64,000 nt of DNA, taken from Roseiarcus sp036488815 (GTDB lineage: Bacteria > Pseudomonadota > Alphaproteobacteria > Rhizobiales > Beijerinckiaceae). The stretch spans positions 1 through 64,000 of the forward strand of contig DASXGX010000137.1 in assembly GCA_036488815.1 (NCBI GenBank), written 5' to 3'. How positions within the stretch are numbered: the first letter of the stretch is position 1; every line of letters starts with the position of its first letter. The notes below the pieces were generated by a model, which was not told the origin of the DNA, ran no database searches, and saw only the letters and a list, made by a program, of their open reading frames with translations. Position numbers and translations under genes: made by a program. Shown here one piece after another: positions 11,901 through 22,224 of this stretch.

Positions 11901-12862
11901 TGGGCGCCCCGCGCACTCTGGTCGCTGCGCAATTGATCGATGCGCTGCGCCAGCGCCAGAATTTCCTGCCGCAGCGCCTCGACGGCGGCGGCCTGCGACG
12001 GCGCGGCGGGAGCCGCCTGCTGCGGCGCGGCGGGCGTGAGGCGAGGCTCCGCCGACGCTGCGTCGGCGCCGCCATTGCGCCAGCCCGGCTTCGGCGCAGA
12101 AGCCTCGGGAATGCGCCCGCGCGCGTCGAGGATGCTGCGGCGGCGAGCGATCTTCAAAGCGGCGTCGCGCAGATCGATTCGAGGACGCTCGGCCGGACGC
12201 TCCGCCACACGTTCCTGCGGGCGCTCGGCCGGACGCGGCGGTTCGGTCCGCCGCTCCGGATCGAGACGGCGGGCGAGCGCGCTCATGCGCGCGTCGAGCT
12301 CGCGCTCGGCTTCGTCGATTCGCGATTCGAGACGGCGCGGCGCTTCGGCCAGCAGCGACTGCTGGCGAGCGGTGCGCTGGTCGATCACGGCGAGCTTGTC
12401 GGCGACCGCCTTCAGCGTCGCGCGCTCTTCGCCGCGGTCGCTGTCGCTGCGCTCGATCCATTGCGCGACCGATTCGAAGGCGCGGGCCGCGCGCGCCTCG
12501 GCGCGTTGGGCGCGGCCTTCAAAGCGCGCGACCGCCGCTTCGAGCAATTCCTCGGCGCGGCGCGTCTCCTCGCGATCGGGCTCGCGCGCCTCTGGCTTGC
12601 GGGGCGTCTCGTCGCGCGTGCGCGCCTCCTCGGCGGGCCGGCCGTCGCGGCGCGCGAGACGAGCGATTCGCTCGCCGATCGCGTCCAGCCGGTCGTCGCG
12701 GTCGAGATCGTTCGGCTCAACGCCCTCCTCGGCGGCCTTGTCGGCGACCACCTGATCGAGCCAATCACCGAGACTCATGCCTGCGCGGCGCGCCGCTTCT
12801 TCTGCGAATGCGCGCGTCTCGCGTCCTACGCCTCTGACGTTCCAGGCCGTCGCGCTGCTCAT
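8957..12862 (-). CDS. PodJ-like polar organiser: coiled coils, one membrane segment, Sel1 repeats
   Basis: A 1301-residue protein. Residues 1 to about 970 are cytoplasmic, charged and largely heptad-like, with many repeats of the pattern ALRxLxxRLDxx and Ala/Pro linkers. One membrane segment follows at about 981-1003 (PLLLAATLLAMIATVAII), then a Pro-rich linker and about four Sel1-type repeats (about 1085-1230: AEFEMGVRLIEGRG, AQYRLGALYEKGVG, ARAMHNLAVMN, SQFNLGILYARGMG) in the periplasm. This is the architecture of alphaproteobacterial PodJ/PodJL localisation factors, but without the peptidoglycan-binding domain found at the end of Caulobacter PodJ. The likely role is to organise a cell pole. 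It is divergent from the MerR regulator. Confidence 0.82.
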   Translation of the reverse strand: MSSATAWNVRGVGRETRAFAEEAARRAGMSLGDWLDQVVADKAAEEGVEPNDLDRDDRLDAIGERIARLARRDGRPAEEARTRDETPRKPEAREPDREETRRAEELLEAAVARFEGRAQRAEARAARAFESVAQWIERSDSDRGEERATLKAVADKLAVIDQRTARQQSLLAEAPRRLESRIDEAERELDARMSALARRLDPERRTEPPRPAERPQERVAERPAERPRIDLRDAALKIARRRSILDARGRIPEASAPKPGWRNGGADAASAEPRLTPAAPQQAAPAAPSQAAAVEALRQEILALAQRIDQLRSDQSARGAQPAADVQALRAEVAAMSRSLADLAPRNAVVALEGAMRDLSERIVAVRDNGVREVLIAPLEALLGEVRDALRAHDPQAPVAGLQREIRAIETRIDAIAKGAINPEVLERIRAQTEEVRNLLAAAAMRPVPVERLERQIGDLADRVDRLASNPSPHAETARAVALLADAREQIERSTPAAALSAIERRLEQLALRMDQALQQPQGPDAAPRAFEDLARRIDGVRASIERQSGAQPDTAKFEAALRELSAKLDRPAAAQAAPNGLAEMIQDLSARIDQRANPALDIASLEQALRSIGERPIEIDTAPIESLMRDLGAKLVAPASIDTRPFEAMLREISQKLDRAPTAAGGTGEIAAMVRDLGARIDQRIGAAIDLRPLEDALHALHERLDRYIPAKLAPALVEQAAELLAERLERRDQSRIDADALAGQISDIHDRLDALHAETSSNAALERKVGDLVAELDATRRALQSLPAASSRDDDPIADGLADIRAEQASADKRMQTRLSSLQDILERLVSRLGRIEDEVARVDEAARGTATAPAMPKVAPPTRSEALASGGAALREIPDRLGTGPSAAPVRQPLPQAGAIDGADFLLEPGSPFGRQRPPEADAAPKSAVNAHIAAARRAAQAAMAESAGKKAKPSVEPAEAGEGAPHDLARQAKSLLAGRRRPLLLAATLLAMIATVAIIEMRAGSHPPVMQKSEIEAPAKLVESARTPNSTGGAGIDTSPVGSIPGSAAGAKVAAKPAPAELVGAMPAGLSATLRDAATAGDVNAEFEMGVRLIEGRGVAKDPHAAAQWFEQAAARDLPIAQYRLGALYEKGVGVARDSELAMSWYAKAANAGNARAMHNLAVMNAEGPSGGKPDYAEAAQWFRKAAQLGVRDSQFNLGILYARGMGVPQDLAQSWVWFSLAAQQGDVDAAKKRDEVAAKMDAQALVAAAKTLAAFHVATPSPAANEAAAPAGGWDGRSAAPQATQSPAPPRSGTVL

Positions 12863-13132
12863 TGTTCAAACCTCGCCGAGGTTGGGCCCCCGTCGTCACG
12901 CCGCCGGCGGTTCGCGGCGCAACTGACGGATGTTTCGGCGCACGTGGTGAACAATTCGTTAAGGCCGCCCCAAAATGGGGCAAAAGGGACGCTCCAGCTA
13001 TCGGCAGATTGCACATCACAATGTAACAACTCCCGGTTGCATTTCCCGCCCGTTCGGTCATATTCCCTGAGTGCAGACGGGGAAGGGAAGGCTGGTCCCG
13101 AAGTCCCCGAGCGCTTACGGAAAGGATTGGCT

Positions 13133-13570
13133 ATGACGGCAGTTACGCCATTGGGGAAGGGGGCCGAAACCCTGTCCGCCGCCCGCGGGCGCAAGGGCGC
13201 CAACGACGGGGGAGAAATGACGATCGGCGAAGTGGCGCGGGAGTACGGCGTGACGCTCCGCACTCTGCGCTTCTACGAGGATCGCAACCTGATCCGCCCG
13301 CGGCGGATGGGCAGCGCGCGCTACTACGGCGGCCAGGACCGCGTGCGCCTGGAAATGATTCTCAAAGGTAAGCAACTCGGCTTTACGCTCGCCGAGATCG
13401 GCGAGTTGATCGGGACCGGAGACGCATCCGGACTGCACGACATCGAGGAGCGGCTGCAACCCTCGCAGGTCGTCGATCAACTCTACCACCTCGAGCGCCA
13501 GCGGCGCGAAATCGACGAGGCGATCTCGCGCCTCAAGGCCACGCGAGAACGCATGGCTGGCGCGGCGTAG
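13133..13570 (+). CDS. MerR-family transcriptional regulator
   Basis: A 145-residue protein with an N-terminal winged-helix domain of the MerR type (about residues 29-98: MTIGEVAREYGVTLRTLRFYEDRNLI, then RYYGGQDRVRLEMI) and a C-terminal dimerisation helix. It lacks the metal-binding cysteines of MerR/CueR/ZntR, so its signal is unknown; short MerR proteins like this in Alphaproteobacteria often sit alone. AAAGGA lies six bases before the chosen ATG. An internal ATG at the start of the winged helix would give about 117 residues. Divergent from the PodJ-like gene across 270 bases. Confidence 0.88.
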   Translation: MTAVTPLGKGAETLSAARGRKGANDGGEMTIGEVAREYGVTLRTLRFYEDRNLIRPRRMGSARYYGGQDRVRLEMILKGKQLGFTLAEIGELIGTGDASGLHDIEERLQPSQVVDQLYHLERQRREIDEAISRLKATRERMAGAA

Positions 13571-13589
13571 AACGCGCTGCGAGACACTA

Positions 13590-13655
13590 AAGCGCTTTGC
13601 AATTCGATTGACGCAGCGCTTGCTGTCACCCCCGCGAAAAGCGGGGGTCCAGGCA
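13590..13655 (-). repeat. Dispersed palindromic repeat, copy 2 (half element, inverted)
   Basis: Only the right hairpin is present (13623-13655), in reverse orientation relative to copy 1, preceded by AAAGCGCTTTGCAATTCGAT, which matches the reverse complement of the family's trailing block in part. It lies just after the MerR gene stop. The rest of the 322-base gap up to 13892 shows no gene. Confidence 0.8.
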
Positions 13656-13892
13656 GCGCCGCGAACCTCTCTTGTGAAGCGCTGGCGCTTTCTGCTCATC
13701 CGTCGGGCCGCGGTCTCTCTCTCCCCGCAGACGATCGCTGGCAGGGAGAAGAGAAAGGTCTGCGCCACGTCAGTCACTCGCCAATTCGGGCGAGCGGTCC
13801 AATCTCACGCTTGGCGCCAGCGATGACTGAGTGGAGTCGACCCGAAACCGACCCTGGCGTTCGACCCCAAAGCCCGTTGGCGAGTCCACTCG

Positions 13893-15176
13893 CTAACCAG
13901 AAAAGCCGCTCAGCAATCGGCTGCATTCGGCGACAAATTTCTCATTGGGGACGCGGCAATCGGCATCGCGCGAATACTCAGGTTTCAGCCGGTTGAGGAA
14001 GAACATTTCGAGCTTGCGCTTATGCTTGGTCTCGACCGCGCCTCGCGGCTCGAGTTCGAACAATGTCCTGACCTTTCCCGCCGTTGTTTCCGACACATTG
14101 ATCCGTCCGGGAACGCCGTTGGCCTCCATGAGGGCCGCCGTATTCACCGCATCGCCCCAAATATCGTAGGTGAACTTCTTCCGACCGACGACGCCGGACA
14201 TGACCGGCCCGGTATGGATCCCCACACGCAACTCCAGCGCCGGCAACCGCATCTTCTCGCGCTGCAACTTCATACGGGCGGTGACGCCCTGAATCTCCAG
14301 CGCTGCGAGGCAAGTGTCGATCGGATGCCGGCGATTGGCTGTAGGCACGCCGGCGACGGCCATGTACGCATCGCCGATTGTCTTGAGCTTTTCCAGCCCG
14401 TGGCGTGTTACGATTTCGTCAAAACTCGTGAAATATTGGTCGAGGAGCCCGATGAGCGCGAGGGGCTCCATGAGTTCGGCCAATAGGGTGAAACCCTTGA
14501 AGTCGGCAAATAGGATCGTCGCCGAAGGTTCGTACTTCGGCTGCACTTTGCCGTTTTTCTTGAGTTCCTCGGCGATCGACGTCGGAAGGATATTGACGAG
14601 GAGCTCTTCAGTGCGCGCCTTCTCGGCCGCCAAATCCCTATGCGCCTGATCCAACTCTTTCATAGCCTGGTCGAATTCGATGAGCCGTCGGCGTAACTCC
14701 AGTTGGGTCATCACCTGACGCGCCAGTCGGTGCAGCGCCTCAGTCTGATCGAAGGTCAACTGGCGCGGCTCGAAATCCATGACTGTGAGCGTGCCCACCG
14801 TATAGCCAGCTTCGGTCACAAGCGGGATGCCACAATAGAACTGCAAATGCGGCTCGCCTGTCACAGTTGGGAATTGATTGAAGCGGACATCTTCGCGCAG
14901 ATCGGGCGCTATGATCATCTCGGCGCCGCAAATCGTCGTCGCGCAGAACGAGATTTCGCGCGGGCACTGGTTGAAGTCGGGCGGAAGGCCATATTTGGCC
15001 TTCAACCAAAAGCGATCGTCGTCCGCGAAGGTGATGTAGGACACTGGGCATTGGCAAATCTGCGCAGCCAGTTCGCTAAGATCGTCATAGGCGATTTCCG
15101 GCGGGGTACCGAGGATATCGAGCGCTCGAACGGCAACAAGACGTTCCGCCTCGTTGGGAGGTTTCGGGTACGACAT
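13893..15176 (-). CDS. GAF-domain class III adenylate/guanylate cyclase
   Basis: A 427-residue cytoplasmic protein: GAF domain about residues 25-165, a short coiled coil (about 165-200), then a class III cyclase catalytic domain (about 205-395). Both metal-binding Asp are present (LFADFKGF, KTIGDAYM), as are the Lys of LKTIGD and the Asp of YDIWGD that normally select ATP. The transition-state motif reads VNTAALME where VNxASRME is expected, so Asn is kept but the Arg is Leu. It would make cAMP from ATP under GAF control if active; the substitution may lower activity. GGAGG lies seven bases before the ATG. Confidence 0.9.
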   Translation of the reverse strand: MSYPKPPNEAERLVAVRALDILGTPPEIAYDDLSELAAQICQCPVSYITFADDDRFWLKAKYGLPPDFNQCPREISFCATTICGAEMIIAPDLREDVRFNQFPTVTGEPHLQFYCGIPLVTEAGYTVGTLTVMDFEPRQLTFDQTEALHRLARQVMTQLELRRRLIEFDQAMKELDQAHRDLAAEKARTEELLVNILPTSIAEELKKNGKVQPKYEPSATILFADFKGFTLLAELMEPLALIGLLDQYFTSFDEIVTRHGLEKLKTIGDAYMAVAGVPTANRRHPIDTCLAALEIQGVTARMKLQREKMRLPALELRVGIHTGPVMSGVVGRKKFTYDIWGDAVNTAALMEANGVPGRINVSETTAGKVRTLFELEPRGAVETKHKRKLEMFFLNRLKPEYSRDADCRVPNEKFVAECSRLLSGFSG

Positions 15177-15410
15177 GGCGCCGCCTCCGCCGGAATTCTG
15201 GGGACCGCCAAGCGCTGGGGTTCTCCCAGTTGCATAGTTAAAGGATATCAGGTTTTCGGATTGATCACATCGTCTTTAGAGCCAACTGTGGAATTGCTGC
15301 ATCTCGGATGGCGCGCGCAGCGCGCTGGACGCCCGACTAGGATCGGCTTCTCGGACAATACTGACTTTGTGGCGAACGGCAGGTTTCCCCCCAAGCCACC
15401 CGTCTGACCT

Positions 15411-16040
15411 CTACCCTCGGGGCCGGCGCGCCTCGACGATGTCGAGAGCGGCCGCGAAGGCGGCTTCGACGCCGAGTCTCGTCGTGTCGAGCACCGCAGC
15501 GTCAGGCGCGGCGCGCAGCGGCGCTTCGGCGCGTTCCGAGTCGCGTGCGTCGCGCTTGGTGATGTCCGCGAGAATCGCGGCGTAGTCCGCCTTCTCGCCG
15601 CGGCGCGCCAACTCGAGCGCGCGGCGCTGCGCGCGAGCCGCCGCGCTTGCGGTCACGAAGATCTTCACATCGGCGGCCGGGCAGATGATCGTGCCGATGT
15701 CGCGTCCGTCGAGCACGGCCCCGCCCGGCCGGCGCGCGAAACTGCGCTGCGCCTCGACGAGCGCCGCGCGCACTGGCGGCAGCGCCGCGACGATCGAAGC
15801 CGCTTCGCCCATCTCGCGGCCGCGCAAAGTTTCCTCGTCGAAGTCCGTCAGACTGAGGCCCCGCGCCGCCGCCACCGCCGCTTCGACGTCGCGAAGGTCG
15901 CGATCGGCGCTGAGCAAGCTGGCCGCGGTCGCGCGGTAGAGCAGACCGGTGTCGAGATGCGGCAGGCGGTAGTGCTCCGCGAGCCGCCGCGCGAGCGTGC
16001 CTTTGCCCGACGCCGCCGGTCCGTCGATGGCGATGATCAT
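15411..16040 (-). CDS. cmk: Cytidylate kinase
   Basis: A 209-residue P-loop kinase that phosphorylates CMP and dCMP to the diphosphates. It has GPAASGKGTLARRLA at the N-terminus, the CMP-binding HLDTGLLYRA segment and the conserved VLDGRDIGTIICP. GAGG lies seven bases before the ATG. In many relatives cmk sits between aroA and rpsA; here neither is adjacent: an MFS gene is divergent on one side and a cyclase lies on the other. Length and motifs are normal. Confidence 0.95.
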   Translation of the reverse strand: MIIAIDGPAASGKGTLARRLAEHYRLPHLDTGLLYRATAASLLSADRDLRDVEAAVAAARGLSLTDFDEETLRGREMGEAASIVAALPPVRAALVEAQRSFARRPGGAVLDGRDIGTIICPAADVKIFVTASAAARAQRRALELARRGEKADYAAILADITKRDARDSERAEAPLRAAPDAAVLDTTRLGVEAAFAAALDIVEARRPRG

Positions 16041-16231
16041 TCACAAGCCTCAATGTCGCCGCGCCTGCGGCGCTCTTAAGGCGCGGCGACGGCGCTGTCG
16101 ACTCGTCGCTCTTTCGTGTTCGATTGCTTGTGCGTCTCCGCCTTGAATTTGGGCGTCACGGCTTGGCCGCTCGCGAATCACTGCTATGGTGCAGCGTTTT
16201 GCGGCACGGCGCGCCGCGGGGAGGGCCAAGA

Positions 16232-17446
16232 ATGAATCTGACGGCGGCGCAAAAGAAGACGATTCTGGCGTCTTACCTCGGCTGGATGCTCGACGCTTTC
16301 GACTTCTTTCTGCTGACGTTCCTCATCAAGGACATTGCGAAGGAGTTCGGGGTCGATATCCCGCACGTCGCCTATGCGCTGTTCCTGACGCTGGCGATGC
16401 GCTTCGTCGGCGCTTTCATCTTCGGCCAGATCGGTGACCGCTGGGGCCGCAAACCGGCGCTGATGCTCGACATCGTCTGCTATTCGGTGCTCGGCGCGGC
16501 GGCCGCCTTCTCGCCCAATCTGGCGGTCTTCCTGGTGTTGCGCACGCTGTTCGGCATCGCGATGGGCGGCGAGTGGGGGCTCGGCTCGTCGCTGGCGATG
16601 GAATCGATCCCGCCCGGCGCGCGCGGCTTCGTGTCCGGCTTTCTCCAGAGCGGCTATCCCACCGGCTTCCTGCTCGCCTCCATCGCTTACGGCTTGCTCT
16701 ATGGACGCACGTTCGGCGACTACACGGTGGGCTGGCGCGCCATGTTCTTGCTGAGCGTCCTGCCGGCGCTGCTGGTGCTGTTCATCCGCAGCAGCGTGCC
16801 GGAATCGCCGGCTTTCCTCGAGGCGCAGAAAACGTCGCGTCCCGGCCTCTGGGAATCGCTCAAAGCGAACTGGCAATTGGCGATCTACGCCGTCGTGCTG
16901 ATGATGTGCTTCAACCTGTTCAGCCACGGCACCCAGGACCTCTATCCGACGTTCCTGCAAAAGCAGCACCGTTTCGATTCCGCCACGGTCAGTTGGATCA
17001 ACATCGTCGCCAATCTCGGCGCGATCATCGGCGGAATCGCCTTCGGCCTCTTCTCGGAGAAGATCGGCCGCGTCAACGCGATCACCATCGCTTGCGTCCT
17101 CGCCCTGCCCGCGCTGCCGCTGTGGGCCTTCTCCTCGACGCCCTTCATGCTGGCCGTGGGCGCCTTCGTGATGCAGATCGCGGTGCAGGGCGCCTGGGGC
17201 GTCATCCCCGCGCATCTCAACGAATTGTCGCCCGGCGCGGTGCGCGCCACCCTGCCCGCCTTCGTCTATCAGGCCGGCAACTTCCTCGCCTCCTACAACG
17301 GCCCCTTCCAGGCCAAGATCGCAGAGGGCCACGGCGGCAATTACGGCTTTGCGCTGGCGCTGGTCGGCGGCGTCGTCGCCGTCGCGATCATCATCGTCAT
17401 CCGCTTCAGCCCCGAGCGCCGCGGCGAGAAGCTGACGGCGTTTTGA
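16232..17446 (+). CDS. MFS transporter, SHS (sialate/lactate:H+ symporter)-like
   Basis: A 404-residue carrier with twelve predicted membrane segments. It has the MFS signature GDRWGRKPAL between segments 2 and 3, and an opening YLGWMLDAFDFFLL typical of the SHS family and related carboxylate and sugar-acid carriers such as lactate permease Jen1 and NanT. It probably imports a monocarboxylate with protons; the substrate is inference. The start was set at the ATG after GGGGAGGG; the longer frame from 16124 lacks a site. It converges with the DUF2778 gene across two hairpins. Confidence 0.88.
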   Translation: MNLTAAQKKTILASYLGWMLDAFDFFLLTFLIKDIAKEFGVDIPHVAYALFLTLAMRFVGAFIFGQIGDRWGRKPALMLDIVCYSVLGAAAAFSPNLAVFLVLRTLFGIAMGGEWGLGSSLAMESIPPGARGFVSGFLQSGYPTGFLLASIAYGLLYGRTFGDYTVGWRAMFLLSVLPALLVLFIRSSVPESPAFLEAQKTSRPGLWESLKANWQLAIYAVVLMMCFNLFSHGTQDLYPTFLQKQHRFDSATVSWINIVANLGAIIGGIAFGLFSEKIGRVNAITIACVLALPALPLWAFSSTPFMLAVGAFVMQIAVQGAWGVIPAHLNELSPGAVRATLPAFVYQAGNFLASYNGPFQAKIAEGHGGNYGFALALVGGVVAVAIIIVIRFSPERRGEKLTAF

Positions 17447-17468
17447 GGGGGTCGCAGGGATCCCTTTA

Positions 17469-17520
17469 CCCCGCATACGGTGTTCGTAGGAACGCCCGTT
17501 TCTCGACGGGCTATGCGGGG
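17469..17520. repeat. Nested inverted repeat after MFS gene
   Basis: Outer arms CCCCGCATA (17469-17477) and TATGCGGGG (17512-17520), inner stem GCCCGT (17494-17499) and ACGGGC (17506-17511). It could form a two-tier hairpin. It is not one of the main dispersed repeats. Confidence 0.65.
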
Positions 17521-17587
17521 ACAAGGTCAAGATGAGGCTTGTGACGAACCGCAAGCCTGCGGCCAATCACCTGGCCCCTCACCCCGG

Positions 17588-17613
17588 CCCTCTCCCCGCC
17601 AGCGGGGAGAGGG
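17588..17613. terminator. Hairpin between convergent genes, probable bidirectional terminator
   Basis: A perfect 12-bp stem CCCTCTCCCCGC / GCGGGGAGAGGG with a two-base spacer, five bases beyond the stop of the DUF2778 gene and after the MFS gene. There is no long T run, so termination is inferred from position. Similar GC-rich palindromes are commonly seen between genes in Rhizobiales. Confidence 0.5.
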
Positions 17614-17618
17614 GGGAA

Positions 17619-18827
17619 TTAAAGCTTGGCGACGACGGCGAGGCGCTTGATCTCGCCCTGCTCGAAGGCGCGCAGGAACGCGTCGTAATCCTTGAACGAC
17701 ACGCATCCGTTGGAATCGCCGTTGGGGCCGAGCATGAAGGTGTGCGCGAGCAGCCCCGCCCGCCCATAGACGCCGCCCTCGCCGACCGGGGTGAGACGGA
17801 TCGCCTGGACGCCGTGGAACAATTGTTCGCGCAGCGTCAGATCGTAAAGATGCGGCGGCGTCGCGCCCCGATTGCGCTCGCTGACGAAGCGGGGGTCGTC
17901 CAGCCGGTCGCCGAGGCCCGAGTGCGCCTCGAGCCGCCTCCCGTCCGGGAGATAGACGGTGCGCGCCGAGATGTCGTAGACGGCGGTGTATTGATCGTAG
18001 CCCGTTGTCGGCGAGGATTTGCCGAAGAACGAGAAGCCGGAGGAACGGTCCGTGCCCGCCAGCGAGGAGCCTCGCGCCGGGTTCGCCGCCTGGCCTTCCG
18101 GCTCCGCATAGGCGACGACGGCGCCGGGCTGTTGGCGCCCCATGCCGAACAGCTTCTCGAAGATGTTGCGGTCGTCCGGCGCAGGCGCCGTGGCCACGAC
18201 GGACTGGTTTGCGCCCTGAGGCGCGACCCGGCGTTGCGGCTGCGCGGCGGGCGCCAACGCTGCAGGGCGAGCCGGCGGCAGCGGCGGCGCTTCGATCGCC
18301 GCGACTTCCGGTTTGGCGGGCGCCGGCGTCTCCGACAGGACCGGGATCTCGGGGGAAGCCGGCGCGGCTTCGAGCTTCGCCTCCATCGCGGGGGGCGCGC
18401 TCAGCGGCGCAGGCTTGTCGGTCTGGAGGAAGCCCGGGTCGAGCAGAACGCCGTACGGGCTGGCCGCAGAGGCGGAAGCCAGACGCGGCGAAGAGAGCGC
18501 AGCGGCGAGGTCGAGGGGCTCAGGCGCCGCGGCTGCCGGCTTGGGCGCCTGCGGCGCAGCGGCGGGGGGCGGCGTGGGCGGCTTCGGCGCCTGACCGAAA
18601 GCGATCAGCGCGCCGAAGGGATTGCGGGCTGAGGCGACTGGGGCCGGCGCGAGGCGCGGGGTGAACAATTCCGGCGCAAGAGAGGGGCCGCCATGCGCGA
18701 GCCACGTCTCCATTCCGCCGCCAAAAGCGAGGGCTACGCCCCAGGGAAGCACCCAAAGGAGGCCCCGACGAGCCTCGCGGCCACTCTGAAACGAAACTTC
18801 GCCGAAAGATGCGTCGATCGCCGTCAT
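17619..18827 (-). CDS. DUF2778 L,D-transpeptidase-like protein with long Pro/Ala linker
   Basis: About 402 residues. One membrane anchor lies near the N-terminus (GLLWVLPWGVALAFGGG), then a long Pro/Ala-rich linker (about 50-260), then a C-terminal DUF2778 domain (about 270-400) ending in HTFMLGPNGDSNGCVSFKDY, where His and Cys are the likely catalytic pair. DUF2778 is related to YkuD L,D-transpeptidases and includes the Tlde1 peptidoglycan-targeting effectors. Here the anchor and lone position suggest a housekeeping wall enzyme. I chose the ATG at 18827; a GTG at 18854 is also in frame. Confidence 0.8.
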   Translation of the reverse strand: MTAIDASFGEVSFQSGREARRGLLWVLPWGVALAFGGGMETWLAHGGPSLAPELFTPRLAPAPVASARNPFGALIAFGQAPKPPTPPPAAAPQAPKPAAAAPEPLDLAAALSSPRLASASAASPYGVLLDPGFLQTDKPAPLSAPPAMEAKLEAAPASPEIPVLSETPAPAKPEVAAIEAPPLPPARPAALAPAAQPQRRVAPQGANQSVVATAPAPDDRNIFEKLFGMGRQQPGAVVAYAEPEGQAANPARGSSLAGTDRSSGFSFFGKSSPTTGYDQYTAVYDISARTVYLPDGRRLEAHSGLGDRLDDPRFVSERNRGATPPHLYDLTLREQLFHGVQAIRLTPVGEGGVYGRAGLLAHTFMLGPNGDSNGCVSFKDYDAFLRAFEQGEIKRLAVVAKL

Positions 18828-19052
18828 GCTTCGCCTACGCTCACGCTCCCACACACGGATCGAGATTAATAGGCAATACGTTTAGGCCCAATTAACTCAG
18901 TTCGCAGCTTTAGGCGAGGGGTCAGGGCAATTTTGGGGCAACGCCAAACATTTTCGGCATCGGCGCGAAAGCGTACACTCGGTTGCAGACCCCCTCGCCG
19001 TCCAGGACGGTCGATACGGGCGCAGCTTTTCCGCGCTTTTGTAACCCACTGA

Positions 19053-21533
<2,481 letters not shown>

Positions 21534-21584
21534 GGCGTCAATATGGGGCGAAAGCGGCGCCGAGGGAAGGCGGCGCCTAGTCTC

Positions 21585-21604
21585 CAATACCGCTCCAGGT
21601 ATTG
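21585..21604. promoter_or_regulatory. Palindromic operator-like site between uvrB and mucR
   Basis: CAATACC-GCTCCA-GGTATTG, 7-base arms with a 6-base spacer, 52 bases upstream of the uvrB start. The symmetry suits a dimeric regulator. No match to a known operator is claimed. Confidence 0.4.
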
Positions 21605-21644
21605 CGGGGTCATACTAAATCCGTAAATGTAGACTATTCGACCA

Positions 21645-21698
21645 ATCGATAGAAAGTCCGGCCGAAACTGATCAAAACGCTTGTTGTGATCGATAGAA
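21645..21698. promoter_or_regulatory. mucR: AT-rich mucR upstream region with direct repeats
   Basis: ATCGATAGAA occurs at 21645-21654 and 21689-21698, 44 bases apart on the same strand, in the AT-rich leader of mucR. MucR proteins bind AT-rich DNA and often control their own promoter, so these are candidate autoregulatory sites. Confidence 0.4.
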
Positions 21699-21740
21699 GC
21701 GTATATCGAAAATCGAATCGACAACCATCGAGCTCATGTC

Positions 21741-22193
21741 ATGCCTCTATCTTCCGCCGAATCCGACGAAGCCATCGCATTGACGGGCGAAATTGTATCC
21801 GCTTTCGTCTCGTACAATTCTTTGCGATCGGCCGAGCTGCCGGCGCTCATCCAGGCTGTGCACGAGGGCCTGGTGAAGTTGATGACCGGCGGCGCAGCGC
21901 CCGCCGCCCCGGAGCCCGAGCCTCAGGTCCCCGCGGTGCCGATCCGCAAGTCTATTACGCCGGATTACTTGGTCTGCCTGGACGACGGCCTCAAGTTCAA
22001 GTCCCTGCGCCGCCATCTCTCGGTGCTCGGCATGACGCCGGAGCAGTACCGCGCCAAGTGGAAGCTGCCCGCCGACTATCCGATGGTCGCCGCCAACTAC
22101 GCGGCCCAGCGCTCGGCGCTCGCCAAGAAGATCGGCCTCGGCCAGACTCGCACCATCGAAAAGCCAAAGCCCGGTCGCGCCCGCAAAGGCTGA
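21741..22193 (+). CDS. mucR: MucR/Ros-family transcriptional regulator
   Basis: A 150-residue global regulator of the Ros/MucR family, known in rhizobia and Brucella to control exopolysaccharide, motility and virulence genes. The DNA-binding half (about 70-140) contains DYLVCLDDGLKFKSLRRHLSV, then MTPEQYRAKWKLPADYPMVA. Ros has the zinc ligands CxxC and two His; here the second Cys is Asp (VCLDDG) and the second His is absent, so it may fold without zinc, as reported for some Mesorhizobium homologues. The N-terminal half (about 1-50) is the oligomerisation part. It is divergent from uvrB. Confidence 0.93.
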   Translation: MPLSSAESDEAIALTGEIVSAFVSYNSLRSAELPALIQAVHEGLVKLMTGGAAPAAPEPEPQVPAVPIRKSITPDYLVCLDDGLKFKSLRRHLSVLGMTPEQYRAKWKLPADYPMVAANYAAQRSALAKKIGLGQTRTIEKPKPGRARKG

Positions 22194-22224
22194 CGGACCT
22201 CGCGCGTTCTGAAGCGCTGGCGCT

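Noticed and set aside
11441..13132. Long plus-strand frame running through the PodJ-like gene into the MerR gene
   Set aside because: It is antisense to a well-supported coiled-coil gene with strong codon bias; only its last 145 residues, after 13133, are the MerR protein.
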